A stretch of DNA of 64,000 nt from G965200765 sp965203865. Lineage in GTDB: Bacteria > Pseudomonadota > Gammaproteobacteria > Arenicellales > JAJDZL01. The notes beneath the pieces are model-generated. The model searched no databases and was not told where the DNA came from. It worked only from the letters and a program-made list of their open reading frames with translations. Below are positions 8,832 through 16,277 of this stretch, piece after piece. The first letter of the stretch is position 1. Every line of letters starts with the position of its first letter. A program made the position numbers and the translations under genes. The DNA is taken from contig OZ241916.1 of the NCBI GenBank assembly GCA_965203865.1, positions 124,001 through 188,000 of the forward strand, given 5' to 3'.

Positions 8832-9258
8832 TTTGATTTGTGGACGGGTTCGGTCTGCAGTACTGGGATTAATAGTACTTGTTTATCCAATTTTGTCTGG
8901 CGCCGAAGTTATACAGGCTGGCAATGAAGACCTTGAAGCTTTGATTCAAGAAAATATTTCGGTAATTGATGTTCGTACACCGTTGGAATGGAGAACAACC
9001 GGTATTGTTCCAGGCAGTGTGCCTCTCATGTTTTTTGACCGAACAGGCAACTACGATGTAGATTCCTGGCTTGAAGAACTTTCCAAAATTGCAGGAAAAG
9101 GAGATAGAGTCGCGCTGATCTGCCATGTAGGCAATCGTTCATTGGTGATTAGCAACTATCTATCCAGCCGGGCAGGATATCAAAAGGTCTACAATGTAAC
9201 AAACGGCATCAGTGCATGGATCAGGTCCGGTCGGGAAGTTGAACAGTGGACCGAATAG
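8806..9258 (+). CDS. Exported or membrane-anchored single-domain rhodanese
   Basis: The 150-residue product starts with a hydrophobic segment (residues 17-32, ending SGA) that acts as signal peptide or anchor. A single rhodanese domain follows (VIDVRTPLEWRTTGIVPGS). The active-site loop CHVGNRS carries the catalytic cysteine, so it should be an active sulfurtransferase in the periplasm. It overlaps the upstream flavoenzyme by 26 bp. With methanethiol oxidase nearby releasing sulfide, a role in periplasmic sulfur handling is plausible but inferred. Confidence 0.83.
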   Translation: MINAFFESNLICGRVRSAVLGLIVLVYPILSGAEVIQAGNEDLEALIQENISVIDVRTPLEWRTTGIVPGSVPLMFFDRTGNYDVDSWLEELSKIAGKGDRVALICHVGNRSLVISNYLSSRAGYQKVYNVTNGISAWIRSGREVEQWTE

Positions 9259-9386
9259 CCCTGGTGCTATCTTGCTGACGTAGAATTGGCGCGATAATTC
9301 ATTGTCCGACGGGTTGAAAGGAGATAATTTTCCCGGCAATCACCCCGCTTTTGCATCATGCAGGCTTAGACTATTGTCGGCGAGAA

Positions 9387-10247
9387 TTAGTCGTTGTCCA
9401 ACTCGTCAATTTTCAGAATCTCCTCGTTCGACAGTTGAACATTCACTGCTTCTGCACTGCTTTCAATGCTGGAAATTTTGCTGGCTCCTGGAATCGGAAT
9501 TACGTTTTCACTCTTTTGAACAAGCCATGCGAGAGCAACTTGGTAAACAGATGCTCCGTGGTTTCTGGCAATTGAATTCAGTGTCAAGTCATCGCGAAGC
9601 CTGAGATGTCCGTGTCCACCTCCAACCGGGCTATACGGAATGTAAGTTACAGAATGGTGCTTGCAGTAATCGACCAGCCCATTGCGAAAATCGCTCTGGC
9701 AGTACACATGACAGCGATTCTGAATTGAGGTGATTGGAACGATTTCCATTGCTTCGGCAAGTTGGCTCTGGTCTACATTTGATAACCCTACATGCAAAAT
9801 CTTCCCTTCTGAACGTAGCCGGGAAAGTTCTCCAACAGAATCTGCAAATGGAACGGAAGGATCCGGGGCGTGATACTGATATAAGAATATCGCATCAACA
9901 TCCAGGTCTCGAAGACTTTTTTCGCATGCTTTTCTCAGATTCAAGGGAGAGCCGCTTCTTTCCCAATGTCCCTGAGGTCGGATCAGTCCACCTTTTGTGG
10001 CAACGATTACATTTGATTTGTCATGTGAGCGCAGAGCCAGTGCAATAGTCTGCTCGTTATAGCCCATGTCGTCGTTATCTATGCAGTAAGCATTCGCAGT
10101 GTCGATAAAATCAATGCCAGCATTAATCGCAGCATGAATGACTTCGACAGCCTTCTTTTTGGACGGGCGCCCGCTGATTGCCAATGGCATCGCGCCGAGT
10201 CCGATTGCAAATACACTGGTTCCTGTACTTCCTAGATTTCTTCTCAT
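9387..10247 (-). CDS. Aldo/keto reductase
   Basis: This is a 286-residue NADPH-dependent aldo/keto reductase with a TIM-barrel fold. Family signatures seen are GIDFIDTANAYC with the catalytic Asp, ILHVGLSNVDQSQL, and the C-terminal cofactor-binding IPIPGASKISSIESSAEA. The start is set at the ATG at 10247 because it has a GGAGA ribosome site 6 bp upstream and begins MRRNLGSTG like its relatives; an open frame continues upstream but has no such site. It is divergent from the next FAD oxidoreductase. The substrate, a carbonyl compound, is unknown. Confidence 0.88.
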   Translation of the reverse strand: MRRNLGSTGTSVFAIGLGAMPLAISGRPSKKKAVEVIHAAINAGIDFIDTANAYCIDNDDMGYNEQTIALALRSHDKSNVIVATKGGLIRPQGHWERSGSPLNLRKACEKSLRDLDVDAIFLYQYHAPDPSVPFADSVGELSRLRSEGKILHVGLSNVDQSQLAEAMEIVPITSIQNRCHVYCQSDFRNGLVDYCKHHSVTYIPYSPVGGGHGHLRLRDDLTLNSIARNHGASVYQVALAWLVQKSENVIPIPGASKISSIESSAEAVNVQLSNEEILKIDELDND

Positions 10248-10369
10248 AGATTTCTCCTGAATTGGCAAATCAAATAATAGTGATTGTATTGTAGTTGTTA
10301 TTGCAATTGGATGTATATAATGCCGTTGCACTCAGACGTGTTTTTGAGTATTCAAAGAATTGGGCAAAT

Positions 10370-11656
10370 TTGAAATTTTCTGACAACTACACGGATATTC
10401 CCTACTGGTGGGATGCTGCGCCTCGGCCAAACTTGACCGAGGTTGATTTGGTTCGCGAAGTGGATGTAGCTATCGTGGGTTCTGGATACACTGGACTTCA
10501 TGCAGCGCTTCAGACTGCACGAGCAGGAAGATCCACTCTTGTCCTGGAAGCAAAAAAAGCGGGTTACGGCTGTAGCAGTCGAAATGGCGGCCAAGTCGGA
10601 ACCAGTTTCAAGCCGTCGTTCAAAAGTCTTGCGCGACGTTTCGGCAGCAGCAAGGCCATTGCCATGCTCCAAGAAGGCAAGAATGCCTTGCAATACATCA
10701 AAGAATTTATTCGCGACGAACAACTGGATTGCGACTGGACGGAATCAGGGAGATTTTTGGGGATTCATAGCCCAAGGGCATTCAGGCAACAGGAAAAAAC
10801 TCATTCCGAACTTCCCAAGGAAATTGCTGTTGAATACTATATGGTTCCGAATTCAGAACTGCATTCGGAAATTGGTTCCAACATTTTTTATGGCGGTTGC
10901 GTATTGCCAGAACAAGGTGCGCTGCATCCGGGCAAGTATCACTTGGAAATGATGAAACGAGTATTGCAATCAGGAGCAATGATTGCAGACCAATGCCCGG
11001 TACAGTCTATCCAGAGAACTTCCCGCGGTTTTCGAATATTCACTGCGCGTGGAAATGTAGATGCAAGGGATGTTGTCTTGGCGACCAACGGCTACACTGA
11101 AAATAATTTCTCCTGGTTTGCCAAGCGTGTATTTCCGATCGGCAGCTTTCAAATCGCCACTGAGCCATTGCCTCCGGACACCATTTCACAATTGATTCCC
11201 AACAACAGGGTTGTTTCCGACACGCGACTGATTGGAAATTACTTTCGACTGTCTCCGGATAAAACTCGACTAATTTTCGGTGGGCGTGTTACATTTACCG
11301 AAGCAACTTCCAAATCCGGCGTGGAAGAATTGTATCGGCAGATGGTCCGGGTTTATCCGCAACTTGAAAATGTTCAAGTGGCGTTTTCCTGGGTGGGCTA
11401 TGTTGCTTATACAATGAAAATTGTGCCGAATATTGGCCAGCATGACGGAATCTATTATTCAATGGGATATTGCGGGTCCGGAATCAGTCTGTCAAGTTAT
11501 TTTGGCATGAAAATGGGGCAAAAAGTACTGGGCAAGCCCGAGGGTCAAACCGGACTGGACGGAATGAAGTTTCAGTCGTGGCCGGGAATCGTGCGAAATC
11601 GCGCTGTATTGAGTGTAACGACGAATACGCTCAGGGTGCTTGAGCGATTTCTTTAA
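10370..11656 (+). CDS. FAD-dependent amine/amino-acid oxidoreductase (DAO family, PuuB-like)
   Basis: The roughly 428-residue product carries the Rossmann FAD motif VAIVGSGYTGLHAALQTARAG near residue 35 and RNGGQ, both usual in the DAO family. It ends with the family C-terminal block YSMGYCGSGISLSSYFGMKMG. Closest in layout are gamma-glutamylputrescine oxidases and related amine oxidases. The start is uncertain: the frame is open from 10295, but a TTG at 10370 (MKFSDNYTDIPYWWDAAP) gives the usual N-terminus. The stop overlaps the stop of the convergent mlaC gene by 4 bp. Confidence 0.8.
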   Translation: MKFSDNYTDIPYWWDAAPRPNLTEVDLVREVDVAIVGSGYTGLHAALQTARAGRSTLVLEAKKAGYGCSSRNGGQVGTSFKPSFKSLARRFGSSKAIAMLQEGKNALQYIKEFIRDEQLDCDWTESGRFLGIHSPRAFRQQEKTHSELPKEIAVEYYMVPNSELHSEIGSNIFYGGCVLPEQGALHPGKYHLEMMKRVLQSGAMIADQCPVQSIQRTSRGFRIFTARGNVDARDVVLATNGYTENNFSWFAKRVFPIGSFQIATEPLPPDTISQLIPNNRVVSDTRLIGNYFRLSPDKTRLIFGGRVTFTEATSKSGVEELYRQMVRVYPQLENVQVAFSWVGYVAYTMKIVPNIGQHDGIYYSMGYCGSGISLSSYFGMKMGQKVLGKPEGQTGLDGMKFQSWPGIVRNRAVLSVTTNTLRVLERFL

Positions 11657-12318
11657 GTTGAAGGTTCAAGTTTTTTTGCCAGGTCGTCAATCACCTCGTC
11701 AAGTCCCGACTTTCGAATCGCACTTTTCAGAATCGCGCGGTAGTTGATTGCAAAACTGACTCCTTCAAACACTACATCGTAGACTTTCCATTCACCAGTT
11801 TCTTTTCTTCCCATGCGAAACTCAACTGACCGGGTACTTTGGTCATCCAGTACAATCAGCATTTTGACGGAAACATTGTTTTCATTGCGCCCTTTCTTGG
11901 AATCCAGAATTTGAATTTGTGTTGTATAGTCGAATGAACTTTCAGCAACCCCAGTCAATGCTTCGGCAAATGAATTAAGCAGAAACTCTTGTAGAACAAA
12001 AATGAATCTGTCGCGTTGCTCGGGTGTTGCTTTTTTCCAGTTTGCCGCAAGAATGATCCTTCCAAACCGTTCAACGTCAAGTACCGGCAATAGCTCTGTT
12101 TCAATAAACTGCTTGGCAAATTCATCGGATGCAAGAATTTGTTCAGAATTTTCGGAGAATCGAGTAAATATTCGTTCTGTTACGCTGACAACCAGATCTC
12201 GCGCAGGGTCATCGTTTGAATTATCGGACTGCGCAAGCACGAAACCTGTTACCATGATGAATGCAACTGATGCAGATGCGAAATAGAATCTTGTTTTTGT
12301 AATGCTGCTACGAATCAT
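11653..12318 (-). CDS. mlaC: Phospholipid-binding periplasmic protein MlaC
   Basis: The 221-residue product has a signal peptide (cleaved near VLA-QS, residue 30) and a full Ttg2D/MlaC domain. Blocks include FGRIILAANWKKATPEQRDRFIFVLQEFLLNSFAEAL and EWKVYDVVFEGVSFAINYRAIL. MlaC shuttles phospholipids between the outer membrane and the MlaFEDB transporter in the inner membrane. Its usual neighbours mlaF and mlaE lie 36 kb away at 47.9-49.5 kb, and mlaD is not in the window, so the Mla genes are dispersed. It is the last ordinary gene before the first TnpB element. Confidence 0.92.
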   Translation of the reverse strand: MIRSSITKTRFYFASASVAFIMVTGFVLAQSDNSNDDPARDLVVSVTERIFTRFSENSEQILASDEFAKQFIETELLPVLDVERFGRIILAANWKKATPEQRDRFIFVLQEFLLNSFAEALTGVAESSFDYTTQIQILDSKKGRNENNVSVKMLIVLDDQSTRSVEFRMGRKETGEWKVYDVVFEGVSFAINYRAILKSAIRKSGLDEVIDDLAKKLEPST

Positions 12319-12365
12319 GTTTGAATACAGTAAAATCCAGATTTGCCATTTTAAATGATGCTTAA

Positions 12366-13612
12366 GGGAATTATATAGAATAGTAACCAGAATATTGCTG
12401 ACTCCTCATGATAAGGACTTATACATACACGGCTAAAATTTCCAAAGGCTGCCACAGGAACTTGAATGAGTTTCTAAGTCAGGAAACACTCTTGTGGAAC
12501 TGTGCCTTGCAGGAAAGAATAGAAGCTTACGAAAAGCAGGGCATAGGAATTTCTTATCTTGACCAGCAGAAGTCTTTGACAACTATAAGGAAAGAAGATG
12601 ACTGGTTCAGCAAGTTTCACTGCTCATCCCAGAGAACCTGCCTGAGAAGACTGGACAAGGCGTTCAAAAGATTCTTTGACAGAGTAAAGAAAGGAGAGAA
12701 GCCGGGGTTTCCAAGGTTCAAGCCAAGGAGCAGGGGGGTCAAGTCTTTTGAAACTGATGTTTTTAGTATTCACAAGGCTTTATCGTGGAACTCTGTGCGA
12801 ATAAAAGGAATAGGCAAGTTCAGGTTCAAGGGAAAACTGAAAGGAGAAGCTAAGTTTTTAAGAATAGTAAAGACTCCGATAAGAATTAAGATTCAGCTGG
12901 TTTGTGAGCTGCCAGATGTGGAAGTAGAGGATGCAAGGGCTCCTGTCGGAGTAGATGCAGGGGTCTTGAATAGAGTCAGTTTGTCTAACGGAGTAAAGAT
13001 TCCTAAAAGAAAAGTTGACAGGACTAAGTTAAAAACCTTGCAGAAAAGAGTTTCCAAGTCTGTAAAGGGTTCCAACAGCAGGAAAAAGAAAGTTCTTGCT
13101 TTAAGCAAGGAATGGCAGAGAGTCGGGGAGAAGAATAAAGGATATCTGCATGAACTGACTACAAGTTTAGTTAAAAACTACACTTCCAGGTTTTATGTAG
13201 AAGACTTAAGAATTGAAAATCTAACCAAGAAAGGAAAAATATATAAAACCGGAATAAATCGTTCTATTTTAGATCAAACATGGGGAGACTTTAATTCCAT
13301 GCTAAGCTACAAGGCTGAAAGTGCCGGTGGCTTTGTATGTAAAGTCTCCCCCAAGTTTACATCCCAGACTTGTTCAAACTGCGGCCGCAAGCCCAAGGAG
13401 AGGATAGAGCTATCCGTGCGTATGTACGAGTGTCTTGCTTGTGGCTACAAGGAGGACAGGGATGTAAACGCAGCTATAAATGTTCTTCGTGTCGGGATTG
13501 CCGGCACTTTGGCCGGGCGGGTCGAAGCACAGGAAGAAGGAAGACTTAAAGCAGCCGTTAGGATGCCTACTGTGCAGAACTGTATAGATGGTTACTATTC
13601 TATATAATTCCC
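12366..13612 (+). mobile_element. TnpB-only element, copy 1, with 24-bp terminal inverted repeats and 8-bp flanking repeat
   Basis: The ends are a perfect 24-bp inverted repeat (12366-12389 and 13589-13612) whose outer part reads GGGAATTATATA. Directly outside are ATGCTTAA (12358-12365) and ATACTTAA (13613-13620), a 7 of 8 match in the place of a target-site duplication. The only gene inside is tnpB, and the right repeat overlaps its last codons and stop. There is no TnpA or DDE transposase, so movement would need an enzyme supplied in trans. IS200/IS605 and IS607 elements lack both inverted repeats of this kind and target duplications. Confidence 0.88.
12408..13607 (+). CDS. tnpB: RNA-guided nuclease TnpB (OrfB_IS605 / IS1341 type), copy 1
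   Basis: The 399-residue protein is an apparently intact TnpB. It has the N-terminal helix-turn-helix domain (FHCSSQRTCLRRLDKAFKRFF, near 66-86), a RuvC-like core with D in VGVDAGVLN (near 183), E in FYVEDLRIENL (near 264) and D in EDRDVNAAIN (near 350), and a four-cysteine zinc ribbon (CSNC near 322, CLAC near 342). TnpB proteins use an RNA made from the element's right end to cut DNA beside a short target-adjacent motif. Only 5 bp separate its stop from the element end, so any guide scaffold must overlap the coding 3' part. I see no Shine-Dalgarno sequence before the ATG. The product is clearly diverged from copy 2. Confidence 0.92.
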   Translation: MIRTYTYTAKISKGCHRNLNEFLSQETLLWNCALQERIEAYEKQGIGISYLDQQKSLTTIRKEDDWFSKFHCSSQRTCLRRLDKAFKRFFDRVKKGEKPGFPRFKPRSRGVKSFETDVFSIHKALSWNSVRIKGIGKFRFKGKLKGEAKFLRIVKTPIRIKIQLVCELPDVEVEDARAPVGVDAGVLNRVSLSNGVKIPKRKVDRTKLKTLQKRVSKSVKGSNSRKKKVLALSKEWQRVGEKNKGYLHELTTSLVKNYTSRFYVEDLRIENLTKKGKIYKTGINRSILDQTWGDFNSMLSYKAESAGGFVCKVSPKFTSQTCSNCGRKPKERIELSVRMYECLACGYKEDRDVNAAINVLRVGIAGTLAGRVEAQEEGRLKAAVRMPTVQNCIDGYYSI

Positions 13613-13623
13613 ATACTTAAATC

Positions 13624-14598
13624 ATGTACAACCGTTTGTTACAAATTCTTAACGTAATTCACGACTTGCAGTCAAGTTCGGAGGGGATAACATACGCCGA
13701 GATTCAAAAACGGCTCAATGTGTCCCGCCGCACTGCCGAGCGGATAATCAAGGCGATTAACGAGTCGTTTCTGGAAATTGAGCAAGCTACAAAGCGCCCC
13801 AAGCGCTGGCGCATGAAGTCCTCGTTTTACGTGCCCAGTTTTAAATCGGAGCATCTGGCAGTATTGGAAACTGCATCGCAGATGTATCATGACAAAGGTA
13901 TGAGCTCATACGCTCAAACCATGGACGATGTGAGTATCTTGCTAAGAGCAGGACTAGGCACTCGAGCACTCACACAGCTAGACTCGGATGTTGAATTGCT
14001 GACAGAGTCCGAGGGATTTGTCTTTCGTCCTGGTCCAAAGGAAACAATTACCCCCGAAACACTCAAAAAACTTCGCTATGCAGTGCTCGCATGCAAAGCA
14101 GTTAAATTCAGCTACTTGTATCGTTATGGAAATCGAAAACGTCCGGTAACGGTCTATCCGTACGGCTTTCTTCACGGAACCAGAGAATATTTGGTGGCTT
14201 TCAATCCGTCGCGTTCAAGGAATGATTTTCGAACCTACATTGTTTCAAGAATCAGTAATTTGCGAGTGCTTGAAGACGATTATTTTGTACGAGACGAGAG
14301 TTTTACATTCAACTCGTTTCTTTCCGATTGCTTTGGCGCATATCACGACAAGCCTTACAAGGTGGTATGGAGATTTGATGCGACTGTTGCAAAAGAGGCG
14401 AGCGAGTGGCAATTTCACCATACGCAAGAAACCAAGAAGCTTGAAGACGGACGGCTTGAAGTTTCTTTTCGGGCTTGTGGACTAGAAGAAATGGCCCATC
14501 ATCTCGTGACTTGGGGGAAACTGGTAGAAGTTGTCAAACCCAAAATACTGAGAAAAAAACTTCTTCAACTAGTGAAAGACATTCAGGAAGTGTATTGA
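13624..14598 (+). CDS. WYL-domain transcriptional regulator
   Basis: The 324-residue protein has an N-terminal winged helix-turn-helix (ITYAEIQKRLNVSRRTAERIIKAINE, residues 24-49) and a WYL domain (AVKFSYLYRYGNRKRPVTVYPYGFLHGTREYLVAFN, about 158-193) with the usual C-terminal extension (WCX). WYL regulators bind nucleic acid or ligands and often govern phage defence, DNA repair or mobile-element genes. The ATG lies only 12 bp after TnpB element 1, so its original promoter was displaced and it may now be read from the element. A second, broken copy of its last 180 bp is at 15977-16154. Confidence 0.88.
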   Translation: MYNRLLQILNVIHDLQSSSEGITYAEIQKRLNVSRRTAERIIKAINESFLEIEQATKRPKRWRMKSSFYVPSFKSEHLAVLETASQMYHDKGMSSYAQTMDDVSILLRAGLGTRALTQLDSDVELLTESEGFVFRPGPKETITPETLKKLRYAVLACKAVKFSYLYRYGNRKRPVTVYPYGFLHGTREYLVAFNPSRSRNDFRTYIVSRISNLRVLEDDYFVRDESFTFNSFLSDCFGAYHDKPYKVVWRFDATVAKEASEWQFHHTQETKKLEDGRLEVSFRACGLEEMAHHLVTWGKLVEVVKPKILRKKLLQLVKDIQEVY

Positions 14599-14612
14599 TA
14601 GCCGGCTCTTAA

Positions 14613-14741
14613 AAACCTGTTTTTTATTACACAAGAATTTGTTTTGGAGCTTTAAAGCAATATGCAAGCAAAGAAAATCTTACTCAAGATGAAGTTGCGT
14701 TAGATTTACTTGAATCTGGACTTATTGAGTACGGTTTTTAA
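14613..14741 (+). pseudogene. Possible 5'-truncated gene remnant
   Basis: An open frame without a start codon reads RICFGALKQYASKENLTQ followed by DEVALDLLESGLIEYGF and a TAA, just before the ParB-like gene. The composition looks protein-like (charged, helical), but no family is recognised and the upstream part is missing. It lies right after the end of the WYL gene, at the edge of the inserted segment. This is a weak call. Confidence 0.3.
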
Positions 14742-14754
14742 ATGAGAATCAATA

Positions 14755-15462
14755 ATGTTTGCTGGAATGAGTGCTTTAGATCTCGGACGTCTTCGGATGT
14801 CTGTTGGTTATAGTGGGAACAAACTGCATCGTCCTTTGTCACCAATTGAAGTTGGGCAGCTGATTTGCGCAGCTCAAAAAAAAGGTATTACTTTGGAAGA
14901 CTGTGCAAGGGAAATTCAGCTCGATAGAACTAACATAAAACGATTTATAAAGATACTTGAATTACCTGACGACATTAAACATTTGATAAATTGGGGTTCA
15001 AGTAAAGAAACTATTTCTTTTTCTTCCGCTGTTGAAATTTTAAGACTCTCTAGTCTGGATGAACAACGAAAAGTAACCAACAAAATTCTTGAAGATGGGC
15101 TCACAAGAAACGAGGTTCGCCAAATAGTGCAACTTAGAAATCGTTCGAATCGTTCAATTGAAGATTGTATAGCAGAAGTAATTGGGATGCGTCCAATTAT
15201 AGAAAAACGCTATGTTTTTTTAGGTTGCATTAATGATTCCAAAGTAATTAGTACACTTAGTAATCTAACACAAAAGGAAAGAGATGGAATTCTCAATTCA
15301 GGAATTGAGAAGTATGAATTGAGCAATGCAACAGGAAGGCTTGGACATCAGTTTTTTACTTTAGTTGGTGACCAACAATTAGATTCAAAAATCAATTTAC
15401 TGGGAAAAAGTTCTTTTGAAGGTTTGATCAGACAACATATTTCAGAGGCTGTTCACAGTTGA
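14755..15462 (+). CDS. ParB-like helix-turn-helix protein, solitary
   Basis: The 235-residue product resembles the DNA-binding middle of ParB/Spo0J proteins. It has SPIEVGQLICAAQKKGITLEDCAREIQLDRTNIKRFIKILELP (about residues 28-70), the helix-turn-helix that reads a parS-like site, followed by a helical linker. The N-terminal CTPase/nuclease part of true ParB proteins (GxxRR box) is missing, and there is no ParA beside it. Such solitary proteins occur in plasmids and integrated elements. It sits between the two copies of the WYL gene 3' end, so it probably came with the insert. It ends one base into the next small ORF. Confidence 0.6.
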   Translation: MFAGMSALDLGRLRMSVGYSGNKLHRPLSPIEVGQLICAAQKKGITLEDCAREIQLDRTNIKRFIKILELPDDIKHLINWGSSKETISFSSAVEILRLSSLDEQRKVTNKILEDGLTRNEVRQIVQLRNRSNRSIEDCIAEVIGMRPIIEKRYVFLGCINDSKVISTLSNLTQKERDGILNSGIEKYELSNATGRLGHQFFTLVGDQQLDSKINLLGKSSFEGLIRQHISEAVHS

Positions 15463-15665
15463 AGGTCGCAGGCTTGTTAGTTGATGTATTTCTCAACGGT
15501 GCTGTTCGCCTTGGGGCACAAGTAGTATGTGACGGATTTGTAGATTCATGCGATTTTCGTGTACAAACACATATTCATGATGACCAGATGTCGAAATTTG
15601 ATAAAAATAAGGGATTTCAACAGATAGTAATGAGCCCTGAGACCTTTGATCTTCTTGTTGCGTAA
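15459..15665 (+). CDS. Small ORF overlapping the ParB-like gene, doubtful
   Basis: A 68-codon frame begins with a TTG overlapping the TGA stop of the ParB-like gene, an arrangement suited to translational coupling. I recognise no family. Most of it lies opposite a decayed Fic gene on the minus strand, so it may be chance. The short MKVAGLLVDVFLNGA start is hydrophobic. Confidence 0.25.
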   Translation: MKVAGLLVDVFLNGAVRLGAQVVCDGFVDSCDFRVQTHIHDDQMSKFDKNKGFQQIVMSPETFDLLVA

Positions 15666-15947
15666 CAAAATGCTGGTCTTCCTTATCGCAGCAATTTTCA
15701 TAAAGTAAACATTTGAATGTGGTGACGGTTTCATCAATGCATTCAAAGAAAAATTCAATCTGCACGGCAACGCCAAAATAACGATATAAATCAATGGTCC
15801 TATTGAAACTTCGACATTATTGATTGTTGTTGCAATCCAGTTGATCAATTCCAACCTGGGTTTTGAATAGTGTTCAAGAGCTTTTCTATATTCTTTGACT
15901 TGATCCAATATTACAACAGAAACAGGAAGCAACAACTGCTTGGTCAC
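15493..15947 (-). pseudogene. Decayed Fic-family gene, C-terminal remnant with frameshift
   Basis: The minus strand reads LDQVKEYRKALEHYSKPRLE then LINWIATTINNVEVSIG, and after a frame change near 15790 it continues DLYRYFGVAVQIEFFFECID then ETVTTFKCLLYEN. Joined, these match the region after the catalytic loop of Fic proteins (LEAYSKP, NVEV, DLYRYFD, AEFLYECVEET). The HPFxDGNGR catalytic loop is absent, so only the C-terminal part survives. It is a different relative from the intact Fic gene 0.3 kb further on, and probably non-functional. Confidence 0.6.
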
Positions 15948-15976
15948 AAATTAGTTTTCTGACAGAACATGATGAA

Positions 15977-16154
15977 TACGCAAGAAACCAAGAAACTTGA
16001 AGATGGTCGTCTTGAAGTTTCTTTTCGGACCTGTGGACTAGAATAAATGGCTCATCATCTCGTTACTTTGGGAAAATTGGTAGAAGTTGTCAAACCCAAA
16101 ATACTGAGAAAAAACTTCTTCAACTAGTGAAAGATATTCAGCAAGTGCATTGAT
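15977..16154 (+). pseudogene. Broken duplicate of the WYL gene 3' end
   Basis: This stretch repeats 14421-14600, the last 60 codons of the WYL regulator gene, with scattered base changes. It has an in-frame stop (GAATAA where the gene has GAAGAA) and one A missing from an A7 run, so it codes for nothing. Together with the true gene end it brackets 14.6-15.97 kb, which holds the ParB-like gene and the Fic remnant. This suggests the segment entered at the 3' end of the WYL gene and duplicated or carried that end. Confidence 0.8.
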
Positions 16155-16277
16155 GTAATTCAACTGCATTTATACAAGTTACTTTTAGCTTTGCCTGCAA
16201 TGCCGTTTTAAAATCATGCAACCACTTCTCTAAAATGATTTTGAATTTACTTGATTATTCCAAGATTTCACGTAAGT

